A stretch of 24,726 bases of DNA from Solirubrobacterales bacterium (GTDB taxonomy: Bacteria; Actinomycetota; Thermoleophilia; Solirubrobacterales; 70-9), in contig JASLIG010000005.1 of NCBI GenBank assembly GCA_030152805.1, positions 1-24,726 of the forward strand, given 5' to 3'. Below are positions 14,907 through 22,741 of this stretch, piece by piece. The position numbers were made by a program, and so were the translations under genes. The notes below the pieces were generated by a model that made no database searches, was not told the DNA's origin, and saw only the letters and a list, made by a program, of their open reading frames with translations. Position 1 is the stretch's first letter. The number at the start of each line of letters is the position of its first letter.

Positions 14907-15935
14907 ATGACCAACGACGTCGTCACCCGGGCGATCGACGCAGTCTGCGCCGGCGATCACCTCACTGCCGATCACGCCGCCGCGGTGCTGGCCGAGATCA
15001 TGGAGGGGCGGACCGGCGAGGTGCAGACCGGCGCCTTCCTGATCGCGCTGCGGGCGAAGGGCGAGACCGTGCCAGAGCTGGTCGGCCTCGCCCGCACGAT
15101 GCGCGCGCTCGCCACGCCGGTCCAAACCGAGCGCCACGACCTCGTCGACACCGCCGGGACCGGCGGCGGCCCTTCGACCTTCAACGTCTCGACCACCGCG
15201 GCGCTTGTCGCCGCTGCCGCCGGCTGCGCCGTCGCCAAGCACGGCAATCGCTCCTACACGAGCAAGTGCGGCTCCGCCGACCTGCTCGAGGCGCTCGGCG
15301 TCAACATCGAGCTCGAGCCCGACCAGGTGGGCCGCTGCATAGACGAGGTCGGCTTCGGCTTCATGTTCGCGCCGCGCCACCACAGGGCGATGGCGCACGT
15401 CGTGCCGGTGCGCAAGGAGCTCGGCGTGCGCACGATCTTCAACTTCCTCGGCGCGCTGACCAACCCGGCGGGGGCGCAGCGCCAGCTGCTGGGTGTCTCC
15501 GATCGCCACTACCAGGAGACGATCGCCGAGGCGCTGGTCGGTCTCGGCAGCGAGCGGGCGATGGTGGTCAGCGCCGAGGACGGCCTCGACGAGCTCTCGA
15601 TCACGGCCCGCACACGGGTGATCGAGGTCGCCGAGGGGCGCACGGAAGAGCACTACGTCGAGCCGGGCGATTTCGGCTTTCCAGCGGCCGAGCTCGAGGA
15701 CGTCGCCGGCGGCACGCCGGAGGAGAACGCCGCCGCCTCGCGGGCGGTGCTGGAGGGCGAGGCAGGGCCGCGCCGCGATCTCGCCCTGCTCAACGCCGGT
15801 GCCGCGATCTACGTCGGCGGTGCCGCCAAGGGCCTCGCCGAAGGGGTCGAGAAGGCGGGCCTGGCGATCGCCTCCGGCGCCGCCAAAGACCTGCTCGAGC
15901 GGCTGATCGCGGCGACGGCGGCGCCAGCCCTTTAG
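14907..15935 (+). CDS. trpD: Anthranilate phosphoribosyltransferase
   Basis: 342 residues, normal length. It joins anthranilate to PRPP. Family motifs are intact: DTAGTGGGPSTFNVSTTAALVAAAAG (PRPP loop), VAKHGNRSYTSKCGSADLLEALGV (anthranilate and phosphate contacts), FMFAPRHHRAMAHVVPVRKELGVRTIFNFLGALTNPA and SAEDGLDELSI. ATG 14907 starts one base after the trpG stop. Confidence 0.96.
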   Translation: MTNDVVTRAIDAVCAGDHLTADHAAAVLAEIMEGRTGEVQTGAFLIALRAKGETVPELVGLARTMRALATPVQTERHDLVDTAGTGGGPSTFNVSTTAALVAAAAGCAVAKHGNRSYTSKCGSADLLEALGVNIELEPDQVGRCIDEVGFGFMFAPRHHRAMAHVVPVRKELGVRTIFNFLGALTNPAGAQRQLLGVSDRHYQETIAEALVGLGSERAMVVSAEDGLDELSITARTRVIEVAEGRTEEHYVEPGDFGFPAAELEDVAGGTPEENAAASRAVLEGEAGPRRDLALLNAGAAIYVGGAAKGLAEGVEKAGLAIASGAAKDLLERLIAATAAPAL

Positions 15936-15955
15936 GCTTCGCTGCTCCAGTGGCA

Positions 15956-16756
15956 ATGATCGAGCAGCTGATCTCGGTGGCGCGGGAAGGGGTGGAGGCG
16001 CGCCGCGGGCAGGTCCCGCAGGCGGACCTCGAGTCGCGCCTGTCCGCGCGCGTCGAGGACCGTCCCTTCAGCGAGGCGCTGGTGCGGCCGGGCCTCTCCC
16101 TGATCGCCGAGTTCAAGCGGCGCTCGCCGAGCGCCGGCGACATCTCGGCCGGCGCGGTCGTGCCCGACCAGGTCGGCGCCTACGAGCGCGGCGGCGCGGC
16201 GGCCCTCTCCGTGCTTACCGACGAGCGCCACTTCGGCGGCTCGCTGGAGGATCTGCGCGCCGCCCGTGCCGCCTGCGACCTGCCGATCCTGCGCAAGGAC
16301 TTCATCGTCGATCCCTACCAGCTGTACGAGGCGGCGGTGAACGGCGCCGATGCGGTGCTGCTGATCGTCCGCGCCCTCGAGGATCGCGAGCTGGCCGAGA
16401 TGTACGAGGCGGCGCGGGGACTCGACCTCGATTGCCTGGTCGAGGTCCACGACGCCGAGGAGCTACAGCGGGCGCTGGAGCTCGACGCCGACGTGATCGG
16501 GATCAACAACCGCGACCTCGACGAGGGCACGGTCGACGTCACTACCACCTACGAGCTGATCACCGACGTGCCGGCCGGCAAGACCGTCGTTGCCGAGAGC
16601 GGCATCTCCGCGCGCAGCGAGCTGGAGGAGCTGGAGCGGGTTGGAGTGGACGCCGTTCTGATCGGCGGCGCGCTGATGGGCGCCGCCGACCCCGAGGCGA
16701 AGACGCGCGAGTTGACCGGCTCGGACGAGGGCACCCGCGAGCACCAGCTGCCCTGA
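15956..16756 (+). CDS. trpC: Indole-3-glycerol phosphate synthase
   Basis: 266 residues, a (beta/alpha)8 barrel that closes the indole ring. Catalytic segments: LIAEFKRRSPSAGDI (Lys), LPILRKDFIVDPYQLYEA (Lys), CLVEVHDAEEL (Glu), VIGINNRDL and VVAESGI (Glu). ATG 15956 is preferred; GTG 15950 two codons earlier is possible. Twenty bases separate it from trpD. The stop is followed by 76 bases and then a protease gene, which breaks the trp order. Confidence 0.95.
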   Translation: MIEQLISVAREGVEARRGQVPQADLESRLSARVEDRPFSEALVRPGLSLIAEFKRRSPSAGDISAGAVVPDQVGAYERGGAAALSVLTDERHFGGSLEDLRAARAACDLPILRKDFIVDPYQLYEAAVNGADAVLLIVRALEDRELAEMYEAARGLDLDCLVEVHDAEELQRALELDADVIGINNRDLDEGTVDVTTTYELITDVPAGKTVVAESGISARSELEELERVGVDAVLIGGALMGAADPEAKTRELTGSDEGTREHQLP

Positions 16757-16817
16757 GCCGGGAAGCGAATTTAGAGACCTTTTCCGGCGCGTTTAGGAAG
16801 CGCTGAGGGTGCGCCCC

Positions 16818-16823
16818 TAGATT
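16818..16823 (+). promoter_or_regulatory. Possible -10 box (TAGATT) for the HtrA-type protease
   Basis: TAGATT lies nine bases before ATG 16833, in the 76-bp gap after trpC. It suggests that the protease has its own near-leaderless promoter inside the trp cluster. Confidence 0.4.
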
Positions 16824-16832
16824 GCTTGACGG

Positions 16833-18032
16833 ATGAAGCGATTCTTTCGCACTCCTTTTGCCTCGGCCGTGCTGGGCGGCGCCGTGGTCGCTGCCTTTGG
16901 CTGGGTCGCGATCGCCGCCGGTTGGCTCGATGCCGGCGAGCACACGACCACGACGATCACGGCGCCGCTCAGCGCACCGGTCGAGGCCAAGCAGAGCAGC
17001 GAAGGCACCAGCACCGTCAACGAGATCTACCGCCACGACGGGCAGGGGGTCGCCTTCATCGAATCGACCGAGCCGGCCGAAGAATCGGCCTCGCCCTTCA
17101 ACCCCTTCGGCGAAGGCGAACGGGGCGGCGGCGGCATCGCCACCGGCTCGGGCTTCCTGATCGACGACGAAGGCCTCATTGTCACCAACAACCACGTGGT
17201 CGAAGGCGCGACCAAGGTCACCGTCAAGCTCGGCTCCTCCGATGTCAGCCACGACGCCGAAGTTGTCGGCACCGATCCGGCCACCGACGTCGCCCTGCTT
17301 AAGATCGACGTTCCCGCCGCGCAGCAGCAGCCGCTCTCGCTCGGCGATTCCTCGAAGGTCAGCGTCGGCGATCCCGTGGTTGCAATCGGCAACCCCTTCG
17401 GCCTGGATCGCACCGTGACGGCGGGCATCGTCTCGGCCCTGCAGCGCCAGATCCAGGCGCCCAACGGCTTCTCTATCTCGCACGTGATCCAGACCGACGC
17501 GGCGATCAACCCCGGCAACTCGGGCGGGCCGCTGATCGACGCCGGGGGCAACGTGATCGGGATCAACTCGCAGATCCAGACCGGCGGCGGCGAAGGCAAC
17601 GTCGGCATCGGCTTCGCCGTGCCGATCAACACGGCGCGCGAAGTCATCAAGCAGATCGAGGAAAACGGCAAGGTCGAGCACGCCTACATCGGCATCAGCG
17701 GCGGCAGCGTCACGCCGGCGCTGGCCAAGGCGCTGAAGTTGCCGACCGACAAAGGCGTCCTCGTCAACGAAGTCGTCAAGGACAGTCCGGCCGACAAGGC
17801 CGGGATCGAAGGCGGCGACACCGAAGCGACGATCGAAGGCGTGGGGGTCCGCCTCGGCGGCGACATCATCACCGAAGTCGACGGCAAGGCGGTCGACTCG
17901 ATGGAAGAAGTGGTCGACGCGGTCAACTCGGCGCAGCCGGGGGACGAGATGGAATTGACCGTCTTGCGGGGGGACAACGAAACCAAGCATTTGACGGTCA
18001 CTCTCGGGGTGCGGCCGGCCAAAGCCGAATAG
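16833..18032 (+). CDS. HtrA/DegP-type membrane-anchored serine protease with PDZ domain
   Basis: 399 residues. One N-terminal membrane helix (about 10-32) anchors it, with the rest outside the membrane. A Thr/Ser/Glu-rich linker leads to the trypsin-like S1C domain with the full triad: His121 (VTNNHVV), Asp152 (ATDVALLKI) and Ser230 (NPGNSGGPL). A PDZ domain follows (AYIGISGGSVTPALAKAL, GVLVNEVVKDSPADKAGIEGGD, LGGDIITEVDGKAV). HtrA proteases degrade misfolded envelope proteins. The PDZ contains a small extra Glu/Thr segment (TEATIEGVGVR). Its place between trpC and trpF is odd; it has an apparent promoter of its own and uses GAA more than its neighbours. Confidence 0.94.
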   Translation: MKRFFRTPFASAVLGGAVVAAFGWVAIAAGWLDAGEHTTTTITAPLSAPVEAKQSSEGTSTVNEIYRHDGQGVAFIESTEPAEESASPFNPFGEGERGGGGIATGSGFLIDDEGLIVTNNHVVEGATKVTVKLGSSDVSHDAEVVGTDPATDVALLKIDVPAAQQQPLSLGDSSKVSVGDPVVAIGNPFGLDRTVTAGIVSALQRQIQAPNGFSISHVIQTDAAINPGNSGGPLIDAGGNVIGINSQIQTGGGEGNVGIGFAVPINTAREVIKQIEENGKVEHAYIGISGGSVTPALAKALKLPTDKGVLVNEVVKDSPADKAGIEGGDTEATIEGVGVRLGGDIITEVDGKAVDSMEEVVDAVNSAQPGDEMELTVLRGDNETKHLTVTLGVRPAKAE

Positions 18033-18046
18033 GGGGAGTGCTCCCG

Positions 18047-18052
18047 TACTCT
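18047..18052 (+). promoter_or_regulatory. -10 box (TACTCT) of a leaderless trpF promoter
   Basis: TACTCT is exactly six bases before ATG 18059. Just upstream, GGGAG (18034-18038) and CTCCC (18041-18045) form a small hairpin after the protease stop. trpFBA therefore probably forms a second trp transcription unit. Confidence 0.6.
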
Positions 18053-18058
18053 GGGCTT

Positions 18059-18694
18059 ATGCGCGTGAAGATCTGTGGGATTACTAATCTCGACGATGCC
18101 GCCGAGGCGGTCTTGTTGGGAGCTTGGGCGATTGGGTTGATTCATTACGAGAAGAGTCCGCGGGCGTGCACGCCCGCGGAAGCTGCTGCGATCGCCGCCG
18201 CCTACCGGCGCAAGTGCGAGGTGGTGGGGGTGTTTGTCAATCCGGAGTTGGAGGAGGTGGCGAAGGCTGTCGAGGCGGCGAATCTGACGATGGTGCAGTT
18301 GAACGGGGCCGAGGGGCCGCAGTTCTGTGCGGAGGTGGCGCGGCGCACGGGAGTGAAGGTGATCAAGGCGATCCACGTGGCCAGCGCGGCGGAGGTGCAT
18401 GGGGCGGAGGCCTACAGGACCGACTTCCATCTGTTCGACAAGCGCGGCAAGGGTCTCTGGGGCGGCACCGGCGAGAGCTTCGATTGGGGACTGCTGCGCG
18501 AGCACCGCTCCGAGGTGCCGGCGATCCTCGCCGGTGGGCTGCGGCCCGAAAACGTCGCCGCGGCGATCGCCGTCACGCATCCCTACGCGGTGGACGTGGC
18601 AAGCGGCGTCGAGGCCGAGCCGGGCCGCAAGGACCACGCCGCGATGGCGGCCTTCTTCGAGGCCGCCAAGGGCGCTAGCGTCACCTCCGCATGA
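18059..18694 (+). CDS. trpF: Phosphoribosylanthranilate isomerase
   Basis: 211 residues, a (beta/alpha)8 barrel carrying out the Amadori rearrangement before TrpC. MRVKICGITNLDDA holds the catalytic Cys; VQLNGAEGP, ILAGGLRPENV and VDVASGVEAEPGRKD (Asp) are conserved. ATG 18059 is chosen for the standard N-terminus and the -10 spacing, although the frame is open to 18038. A perfect 24-bp palindrome (18157-18180) lies in the coding sequence. The stop overlaps the trpB start as ATGA. Confidence 0.95.
   Translation: MRVKICGITNLDDAAEAVLLGAWAIGLIHYEKSPRACTPAEAAAIAAAYRRKCEVVGVFVNPELEEVAKAVEAANLTMVQLNGAEGPQFCAEVARRTGVKVIKAIHVASAAEVHGAEAYRTDFHLFDKRGKGLWGGTGESFDWGLLREHRSEVPAILAGGLRPENVAAAIAVTHPYAVDVASGVEAEPGRKDHAAMAAFFEAAKGASVTSA
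18157..18180 (+). repeat. Perfect 24-bp palindrome within trpF
   Basis: TCCGCGGGCGTGCACGCCCG plus CGGA reads the same on both strands. It encodes SPRACTPAE, which fits normal TrpF sequence, so it is probably chance in GC-rich codons rather than an inserted element. Confidence 0.6.
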
Positions 18695-19860
18695 GCGTGG
18701 TCGAGGAGAGGTTCGGGCCCTACGGGGGGCGCTACGTGCCGGAGACGCTGATCGCGGCGCTCGACGAGCTCGATGCCGCCTGGGGCGAGGCGCGCGAGGA
18801 CGCCGCGTTCGGAGAGCGCCTGCGCCTGCTGCACCGCGACTTCATCGGCCGGCCGACGCCGCTCTACCTCGCCGACCGGCTCTCGGCCCGCGCCGGTCGC
18901 CGCGTCTACCTCAAGCGCGAGGACCTCGCCCACACCGGCGCCCACAAGATCAACAACGCGATCGGCCAGGCGCTTCTCGCCGAGCGGATGGGGAAGCCGC
19001 GGGTGATCGCCGAGACCGGCGCCGGCCAGCACGGCGTCGCCACGGCGACGGCCTGCGCCCTGTTCGGCCTCGAATGCGTCGTCTACATGGGTTCCGAGGA
19101 CATCCGCCGCCAGCGCCCCAACGTCGAGCGGATGGGCCTGCTCGGCGCTGAGGTCGTCCCGGTCGAGGCCGGGGCGCGGACGCTGAAGGAGGCGAGCAGC
19201 GAGGCGATACGCGACTGGGTCGCCAACGTCGAGACGACCCACTACATAATCGGCTCAGCCGTGGGTCCGGCGCCCTACCCGGCGCTGGTGCGGGATCTGC
19301 AGCGGGTGATCGGCGACGAGGCGCGGGAACAGGCCCTGGCGGCCGAGGGCGCCCTGCCGGCGCGGGTGATCGCCTGCGTCGGCGGCGGCTCCAACTCGAT
19401 TGGCATCTTTACTCCCTTCATCGACAACCCCGGGGTCGAGCTAATCGGGGTCGAGGCGGCGGGGGAGGGGGTCGATACCGACCGCCATGGAGCTTCGCTG
19501 GGCAAGGGAAGCACGGGGGTCCTGCACGGCTCGCTCTCCTCCGTGCTCGCGGACGAGGAGGGGCAGATTCTCGAGGCCCACTCGATTTCTGCCGGCCTCG
19601 ACTATCCAGGGGTCGGTCCCGAGCACGCTCATCTGCGCGACACGGGCAGGGCTAGCTACTTCGCGGTCACCGACGCGCAGGCGCTCGAGGCGTTCTCGGT
19701 GCTCACTCGATTGGAGGGAATTATCCCGGCGCTGGAGTCCTCGCACGCGATTGCCTGGCTGCTTGAGAACAGCGAGGGGGCTGATGGTTACGACGTTCTC
19801 TGTCTCTCTGGTCGCGGGGACAAGGACTTGGCTGAGGTCAAGGAGCACGGCGGTGGCTGA
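18691..19860 (+). CDS. trpB: Tryptophan synthase beta chain
   Basis: 389 residues. This PLP enzyme condenses indole and serine. FGPYGGRYVPETL is the usual N-terminus; YLKREDLAHTGAHKINNAIGQAL carries the PLP lysine; AETGAGQHGVATATACALFG and CVGGGSNSIGIFTPF (phosphate-binding Gly/Ser) follow. The end has VLCLSGRGDKDL. It forms the alpha2beta2 complex with TrpA; trpA's GTG overlaps its stop by eight bases. Confidence 0.97.
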   Translation: MSVVEERFGPYGGRYVPETLIAALDELDAAWGEAREDAAFGERLRLLHRDFIGRPTPLYLADRLSARAGRRVYLKREDLAHTGAHKINNAIGQALLAERMGKPRVIAETGAGQHGVATATACALFGLECVVYMGSEDIRRQRPNVERMGLLGAEVVPVEAGARTLKEASSEAIRDWVANVETTHYIIGSAVGPAPYPALVRDLQRVIGDEAREQALAAEGALPARVIACVGGGSNSIGIFTPFIDNPGVELIGVEAAGEGVDTDRHGASLGKGSTGVLHGSLSSVLADEEGQILEAHSISAGLDYPGVGPEHAHLRDTGRASYFAVTDAQALEAFSVLTRLEGIIPALESSHAIAWLLENSEGADGYDVLCLSGRGDKDLAEVKEHGGG

Positions 19861-20668
19861 GGCAACCGTGGCAGGGACGGAGCGGATCGGGGCGGCGTTC
19901 CGAGCGGCGAAGGATGAGGGCCGCGCTGCGCTGATGCCGTACATGATGGCGGGGTATCCCGATCGGGAGAGCTCGCTTGCGGTCGCTGAGGCTTATGCGG
20001 AATCGGCCGATCTGGTCGAGCTTGGGGTGCCGTTTTCGGATCCGCTGGCGGATGGGCCGACCATTCATGCAGCGGCTACGGCGGCGTTGAAAGCCGGTGC
20101 CACCTTGGAGACCGCGCTGGAGCTCTGTGAGGTGATGGCCGACCGGGTGCCGGTGGTGTTCATGGTCTACTCGAACATGGTGCTTAGGCACGGGGGCGCG
20201 GCGGCGTTTGCTGAGCGGGCACTGGCAGCGGGCGCTGCGGGGGCTATCGTGCCGGATCTGCCTCTGGAGGAGGCCGAGCCGGTGCGCGAGGCGTTCGCGG
20301 CGCAGGGGCTGGCGCTGGTTCCGCTCGTCGCCCCGACGACACCGGCCGAGCGGCGGCGGCGGATCTGTGCGGCAGCTCAGGGGTTCATCTACGTGGTCTC
20401 GACCGTTGGCACCACCGGGGAGCGTGATGCACTGCCGGCGGAGCTGGCTGACCTGGTCGTGGCGACCAAAGGGGAGGCCCAGGTGCCGGTCGCGGTCGGT
20501 TTCGGCATCGGCACGCCTGCCCAGGCCGCCCAGGTTGGCGAGGTCGCCGACGGGGTCATCATCGGCAGTCGCTTGGTCCGGGCCGCGGGAGAGGCGGACG
20601 GACCAGCGGGCGCTGCCGAGGCCGTGGGTGGCTTCCTGCGCGAGACGCGCGTCGCCCTCGCTGGATAG
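19853..20668 (+). CDS. trpA: Tryptophan synthase alpha chain
   Basis: 271 residues. It cleaves indole-3-glycerol phosphate and channels indole to TrpB. LMPYMMAGYPDRESS, LVELGVPFSDPLADGPTIHAAATAAL (catalytic Glu and Asp), GFIYVVSTVGTTGER and VGFGIGTPAQAAQV are family segments. GTG 19853 is chosen because translation from it (AEATVAGTERIGAAF) gives a normal N-terminus and overlaps the trpB stop; the frame is open further into trpB but that part is a shadow of trpB coding. Confidence 0.95.
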   Translation: MAEATVAGTERIGAAFRAAKDEGRAALMPYMMAGYPDRESSLAVAEAYAESADLVELGVPFSDPLADGPTIHAAATAALKAGATLETALELCEVMADRVPVVFMVYSNMVLRHGGAAAFAERALAAGAAGAIVPDLPLEEAEPVREAFAAQGLALVPLVAPTTPAERRRRICAAAQGFIYVVSTVGTTGERDALPAELADLVVATKGEAQVPVAVGFGIGTPAQAAQVGEVADGVIIGSRLVRAAGEADGPAGAAEAVGGFLRETRVALAG

Positions 20669-20671
20669 GAT
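20666..20671 (+). promoter_or_regulatory. Possible -10 box (TAGGAT) for the small membrane protein
   Basis: TAGGAT overlaps the trpA stop codon and lies nine bases before ATG 20681. Confidence 0.35.
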
Positions 20672-20680
20672 GCGCGCCGC

Positions 20681-20830
20681 ATGGGAATGGCGGTCACACT
20701 TTTTCTCGCCCTCGCGATGACGACCGTCGCCTACGCGGTGCTCGGCCAGGGCGGCGCCGTCGCCAGCATCATCTTCTTCGGCATCCTGCTGATCGGCGCC
20801 TCGGCCCGCGTCCTGCGGCCCAAGTCCTAG
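20681..20830 (+). CDS. 49-residue two-helix membrane protein
   Basis: The short reading frame MGMAVTLFLALAMTTVAYAV...GAVASIIFFGILLIGASARVLRPKS has two clear membrane helices (about 3-20 and 26-42) and a basic C-terminus. It follows trpA by 12 bases on the same strand. I do not recognise a family. Its TAG (20828-20830) and the stop of the convergent methyltransferase share the palindrome CTAG (20827-20830), so the two genes meet exactly at their stop codons. That neat boundary supports it as a real gene. Confidence 0.65.
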   Translation: MGMAVTLFLALAMTTVAYAVLGQGGAVASIIFFGILLIGASARVLRPKS

Positions 20831-21642
20831 GTCCGCGTGGCGACCATCTGCAGGTAGTCGGACTCGAGTACCAGTGCCCGCTCGCCGGCGCGGTTGTAGC
20901 GCTCGAGCAGCTCACGCAGGTCCGCCTCCAGCGCCGCTTCGCCGTCCGGGCCGACCCGCTCGAAGGCCAACATCGTCGGTCCGAAGTAGCTGCGGAACAC
21001 CTCCAGCCAATGATCGACGGAGTAGAAGCGCTGCACGGACGTGCGCCGTTCGACCTGGAGGTCCGAGATGCCGTCTCCGAACAGCTCGCGCAGGTGCTCC
21101 TCGGTGCCCCAGAGTGGTGGCGGCGTGATCGGCACCGGCGGCGGGGCGTGTTTTGCGGTTGCGCTGAACATCTCGCCGACGCAGCCGTCGGGAACCCAGT
21201 TCGCCATCCCGATCCGACCGCCGGGCTTGCAGACACGCAGCAGCTCAGCCGCGGTCTTCTCGTGTTCGGGGGCGAACATCGCGCCGTAGATCGACATCAC
21301 GACGTCGAACTCGGCATCGTCGAAGGGCAGGTCGGCCGCGTCGCCCTCGACGAAATCGATCTCCAGGCGCTCGGCCGCCGCTCGTTCGCGGCCGCGCTCG
21401 AGCAGCTCCGGCACGAAGTCGACGCCAACGGTGTTGCCCCAGGCGCGCCGGGCCGCCGCGATCGCACCGTTGCCGCTGCCGCAGGCTACGTCGAGCACCC
21501 GCTCTCCCGGCACGATGTCGAGCGCCTCGGCCAGCTCGTCGGCGGGGGGCATGACGATGGTCGCAACCACCGAGAAGTCGCCCTTCGACCACGTCTGCTG
21601 CATCGCCTGCCGGACAGGCTTCAGATCCACCTCGTCGCTCAT
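20827..21642 (-). CDS. SAM-dependent methyltransferase, UbiE/class I type
   Basis: 271 residues, the only clear minus-strand gene. The Rossmann SAM fold has ERVLDVACGSGNGAIAAARRAWGNTVGVDF (motif I), IDFVEGDAADLPFDDAEFDVVMSIYGAMF (motifs II/III) and LLRVCKPGGRIGMANW. The first ~40 residues (VRQAMQQTWSKGDFSVVATIVMPPADELAEALD) and the C-terminal part resemble small-molecule methyltransferases of the UbiE/ArsM-like group; the substrate is unknown. The start at 21642 is chosen because AAAGGAG (complement of 21648-21654) is five bases before that ATG; two GTG codons just upstream are too close to the ribosome site. It is divergent from the phosphofructokinase gene. Confidence 0.85.
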   Translation of the reverse strand: MSDEVDLKPVRQAMQQTWSKGDFSVVATIVMPPADELAEALDIVPGERVLDVACGSGNGAIAAARRAWGNTVGVDFVPELLERGRERAAAERLEIDFVEGDAADLPFDDAEFDVVMSIYGAMFAPEHEKTAAELLRVCKPGGRIGMANWVPDGCVGEMFSATAKHAPPPVPITPPPLWGTEEHLRELFGDGISDLQVERRTSVQRFYSVDHWLEVFRSYFGPTMLAFERVGPDGEAALEADLRELLERYNRAGERALVLESDYLQMVATRT

Positions 21643-21647
21643 CACCA

Positions 21648-21654
21648 CTCCTTT
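21648..21654 (-). promoter_or_regulatory. Shine-Dalgarno site (AAAGGAG) of the methyltransferase gene
   Basis: The complement reads AAAGGAG, five bases before ATG 21642. It decides the start codon and contrasts with the leaderless neighbours. An inverted repeat TTCGTG/CACGAA (21653-21670) lies directly upstream and could be an operator. Confidence 0.7.
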
Positions 21655-21700
21655 CGTGCTTTCACACGAACTTACCGCCTTGCCGCGCAGCCGGCAGCTT

Positions 21701-21706
21701 TAATCT
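21701..21706 (+). promoter_or_regulatory. -10 box (TAATCT) of a leaderless phosphofructokinase promoter
   Basis: TAATCT is exactly six bases before ATG 21713, in the 70-bp divergent region shared with the methyltransferase. Confidence 0.6.
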
Positions 21707-21712
21707 GAGCCG

Positions 21713-22741
21713 ATGCGGATCGGCGTGCTCACCGGCGGCGGGGATTGTCCGGGGCTGAACGCGGTGATCCGCGCGATCGTGCGCAAGGGGGTCGAACAGG
21801 GCGGCCACGATTTCGTCGGCTACCGCGATGGCTGGCGCGGCCCGCTGGAGCGCGACAGCCGCCCGCTCGGCGTGCCCGAGGTGCGCGGCATCCTGCCCCG
21901 CGGCGGCACCATCCTCGGCGCCTCGCGGACCAACCCGTTCAAGGAGGAGGGCGGGGCGGAGCGGCTGGTCGAGAACGTGGGGGCGGACGGCGTCGACGGC
22001 CTGATCACGATCGGCGGCGAGGACACCCTCGGCGCCGCGGTCCGCCTCCGCGCCGAGCACGACCTGCCGGTGGTCGGCGTGCCGAAGACGATCGACAACG
22101 ACCTCAGCGCCACCGACTACACCTTCGGCTTCGACACCGCGGTCAACGTCGCGATGGAGGCAATCGACCGCCTGCACACCACCGCCGACAGTCACCACCG
22201 AGTACTGATCGTCGAGGTGATGGGTCGCCACGCCGGCTGGATCGCCTTCCATGCCGGCCTCGCCGGCGGCGCCAACGTGATCCTGATCCCCGAGCAGCCC
22301 TTCGACCTCGACCGCGTCTGCGAGTTCGTCGGCCGCCGCTTCGAGCACCAGTTCGCGCCGATCCTCGTCGTCGCCGAGGGGGCACAGCCGCTCGGCGGCA
22401 TGCCGGAGACCAAGAGCGAGAAGCGCGACCAGTTTGGCCACGTCGCCCTCGGCGGCATCGCCCACTGGCTCGAGGGGGAGATCGAACGCCGGACCGGCAA
22501 GGAGACGCGGGCGACTGTGCTGGGCCACGTCCAGCGAGGCGGGACGCCGACGGCGTTCGACCGAGTGCTGGCGACGAGGTTCGGGCTGCACGCGATCGAT
22601 GCGGCGAGCGCCGGGAACTGGGGCAAGATGACGGCGCTGCGGGGGACGGACATTCAGCTGGTCGATCTCAGTGAGGCGACTGCGGAGCTGAAGACGGTGC
22701 CGGAGAGTTTGTACTCGGAGGCTGAGGTTTTCTTTGGCTAG
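21713..22741 (+). CDS. pfp: 6-phosphofructokinase, pyrophosphate-type signature
   Basis: 342 residues. It phosphorylates fructose 6-phosphate in glycolysis. GVLTGGGDCPGLNAVIR (phosphoryl-donor loop), PKTIDNDLSATDYTFGFDTAV (catalytic Asp), VMGRHAGWIA and LGHVQRGGTPTAFDR (substrate contacts) are intact. Two positions discriminate donors: ATP enzymes have GGDGS and PGTIDND, whereas this protein has GGEDT (Asp104) and PKTIDND (Lys125), the pair found in PPi-dependent enzymes. It belongs to the actinobacterial group III PFKs, in which both donors occur. PPi use is therefore an inference. The lipoprotein gene overlaps its end by eight bases. Confidence 0.9.
   Translation: MRIGVLTGGGDCPGLNAVIRAIVRKGVEQGGHDFVGYRDGWRGPLERDSRPLGVPEVRGILPRGGTILGASRTNPFKEEGGAERLVENVGADGVDGLITIGGEDTLGAAVRLRAEHDLPVVGVPKTIDNDLSATDYTFGFDTAVNVAMEAIDRLHTTADSHHRVLIVEVMGRHAGWIAFHAGLAGGANVILIPEQPFDLDRVCEFVGRRFEHQFAPILVVAEGAQPLGGMPETKSEKRDQFGHVALGGIAHWLEGEIERRTGKETRATVLGHVQRGGTPTAFDRVLATRFGLHAIDAASAGNWGKMTALRGTDIQLVDLSEATAELKTVPESLYSEAEVFFG

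Noticed and set aside
16560..17990. Long minus-strand frame opposite the HtrA-type protease
   Set aside because: Asp/Val/Gly-rich shadow of a gene whose full catalytic triad and PDZ domain are on the plus strand.
18157..18180. trpF palindrome as an inserted element
   Set aside because: The encoded SPRACTPAE aligns with ordinary TrpF sequence as I know it, so no extra residues appear to have been added.
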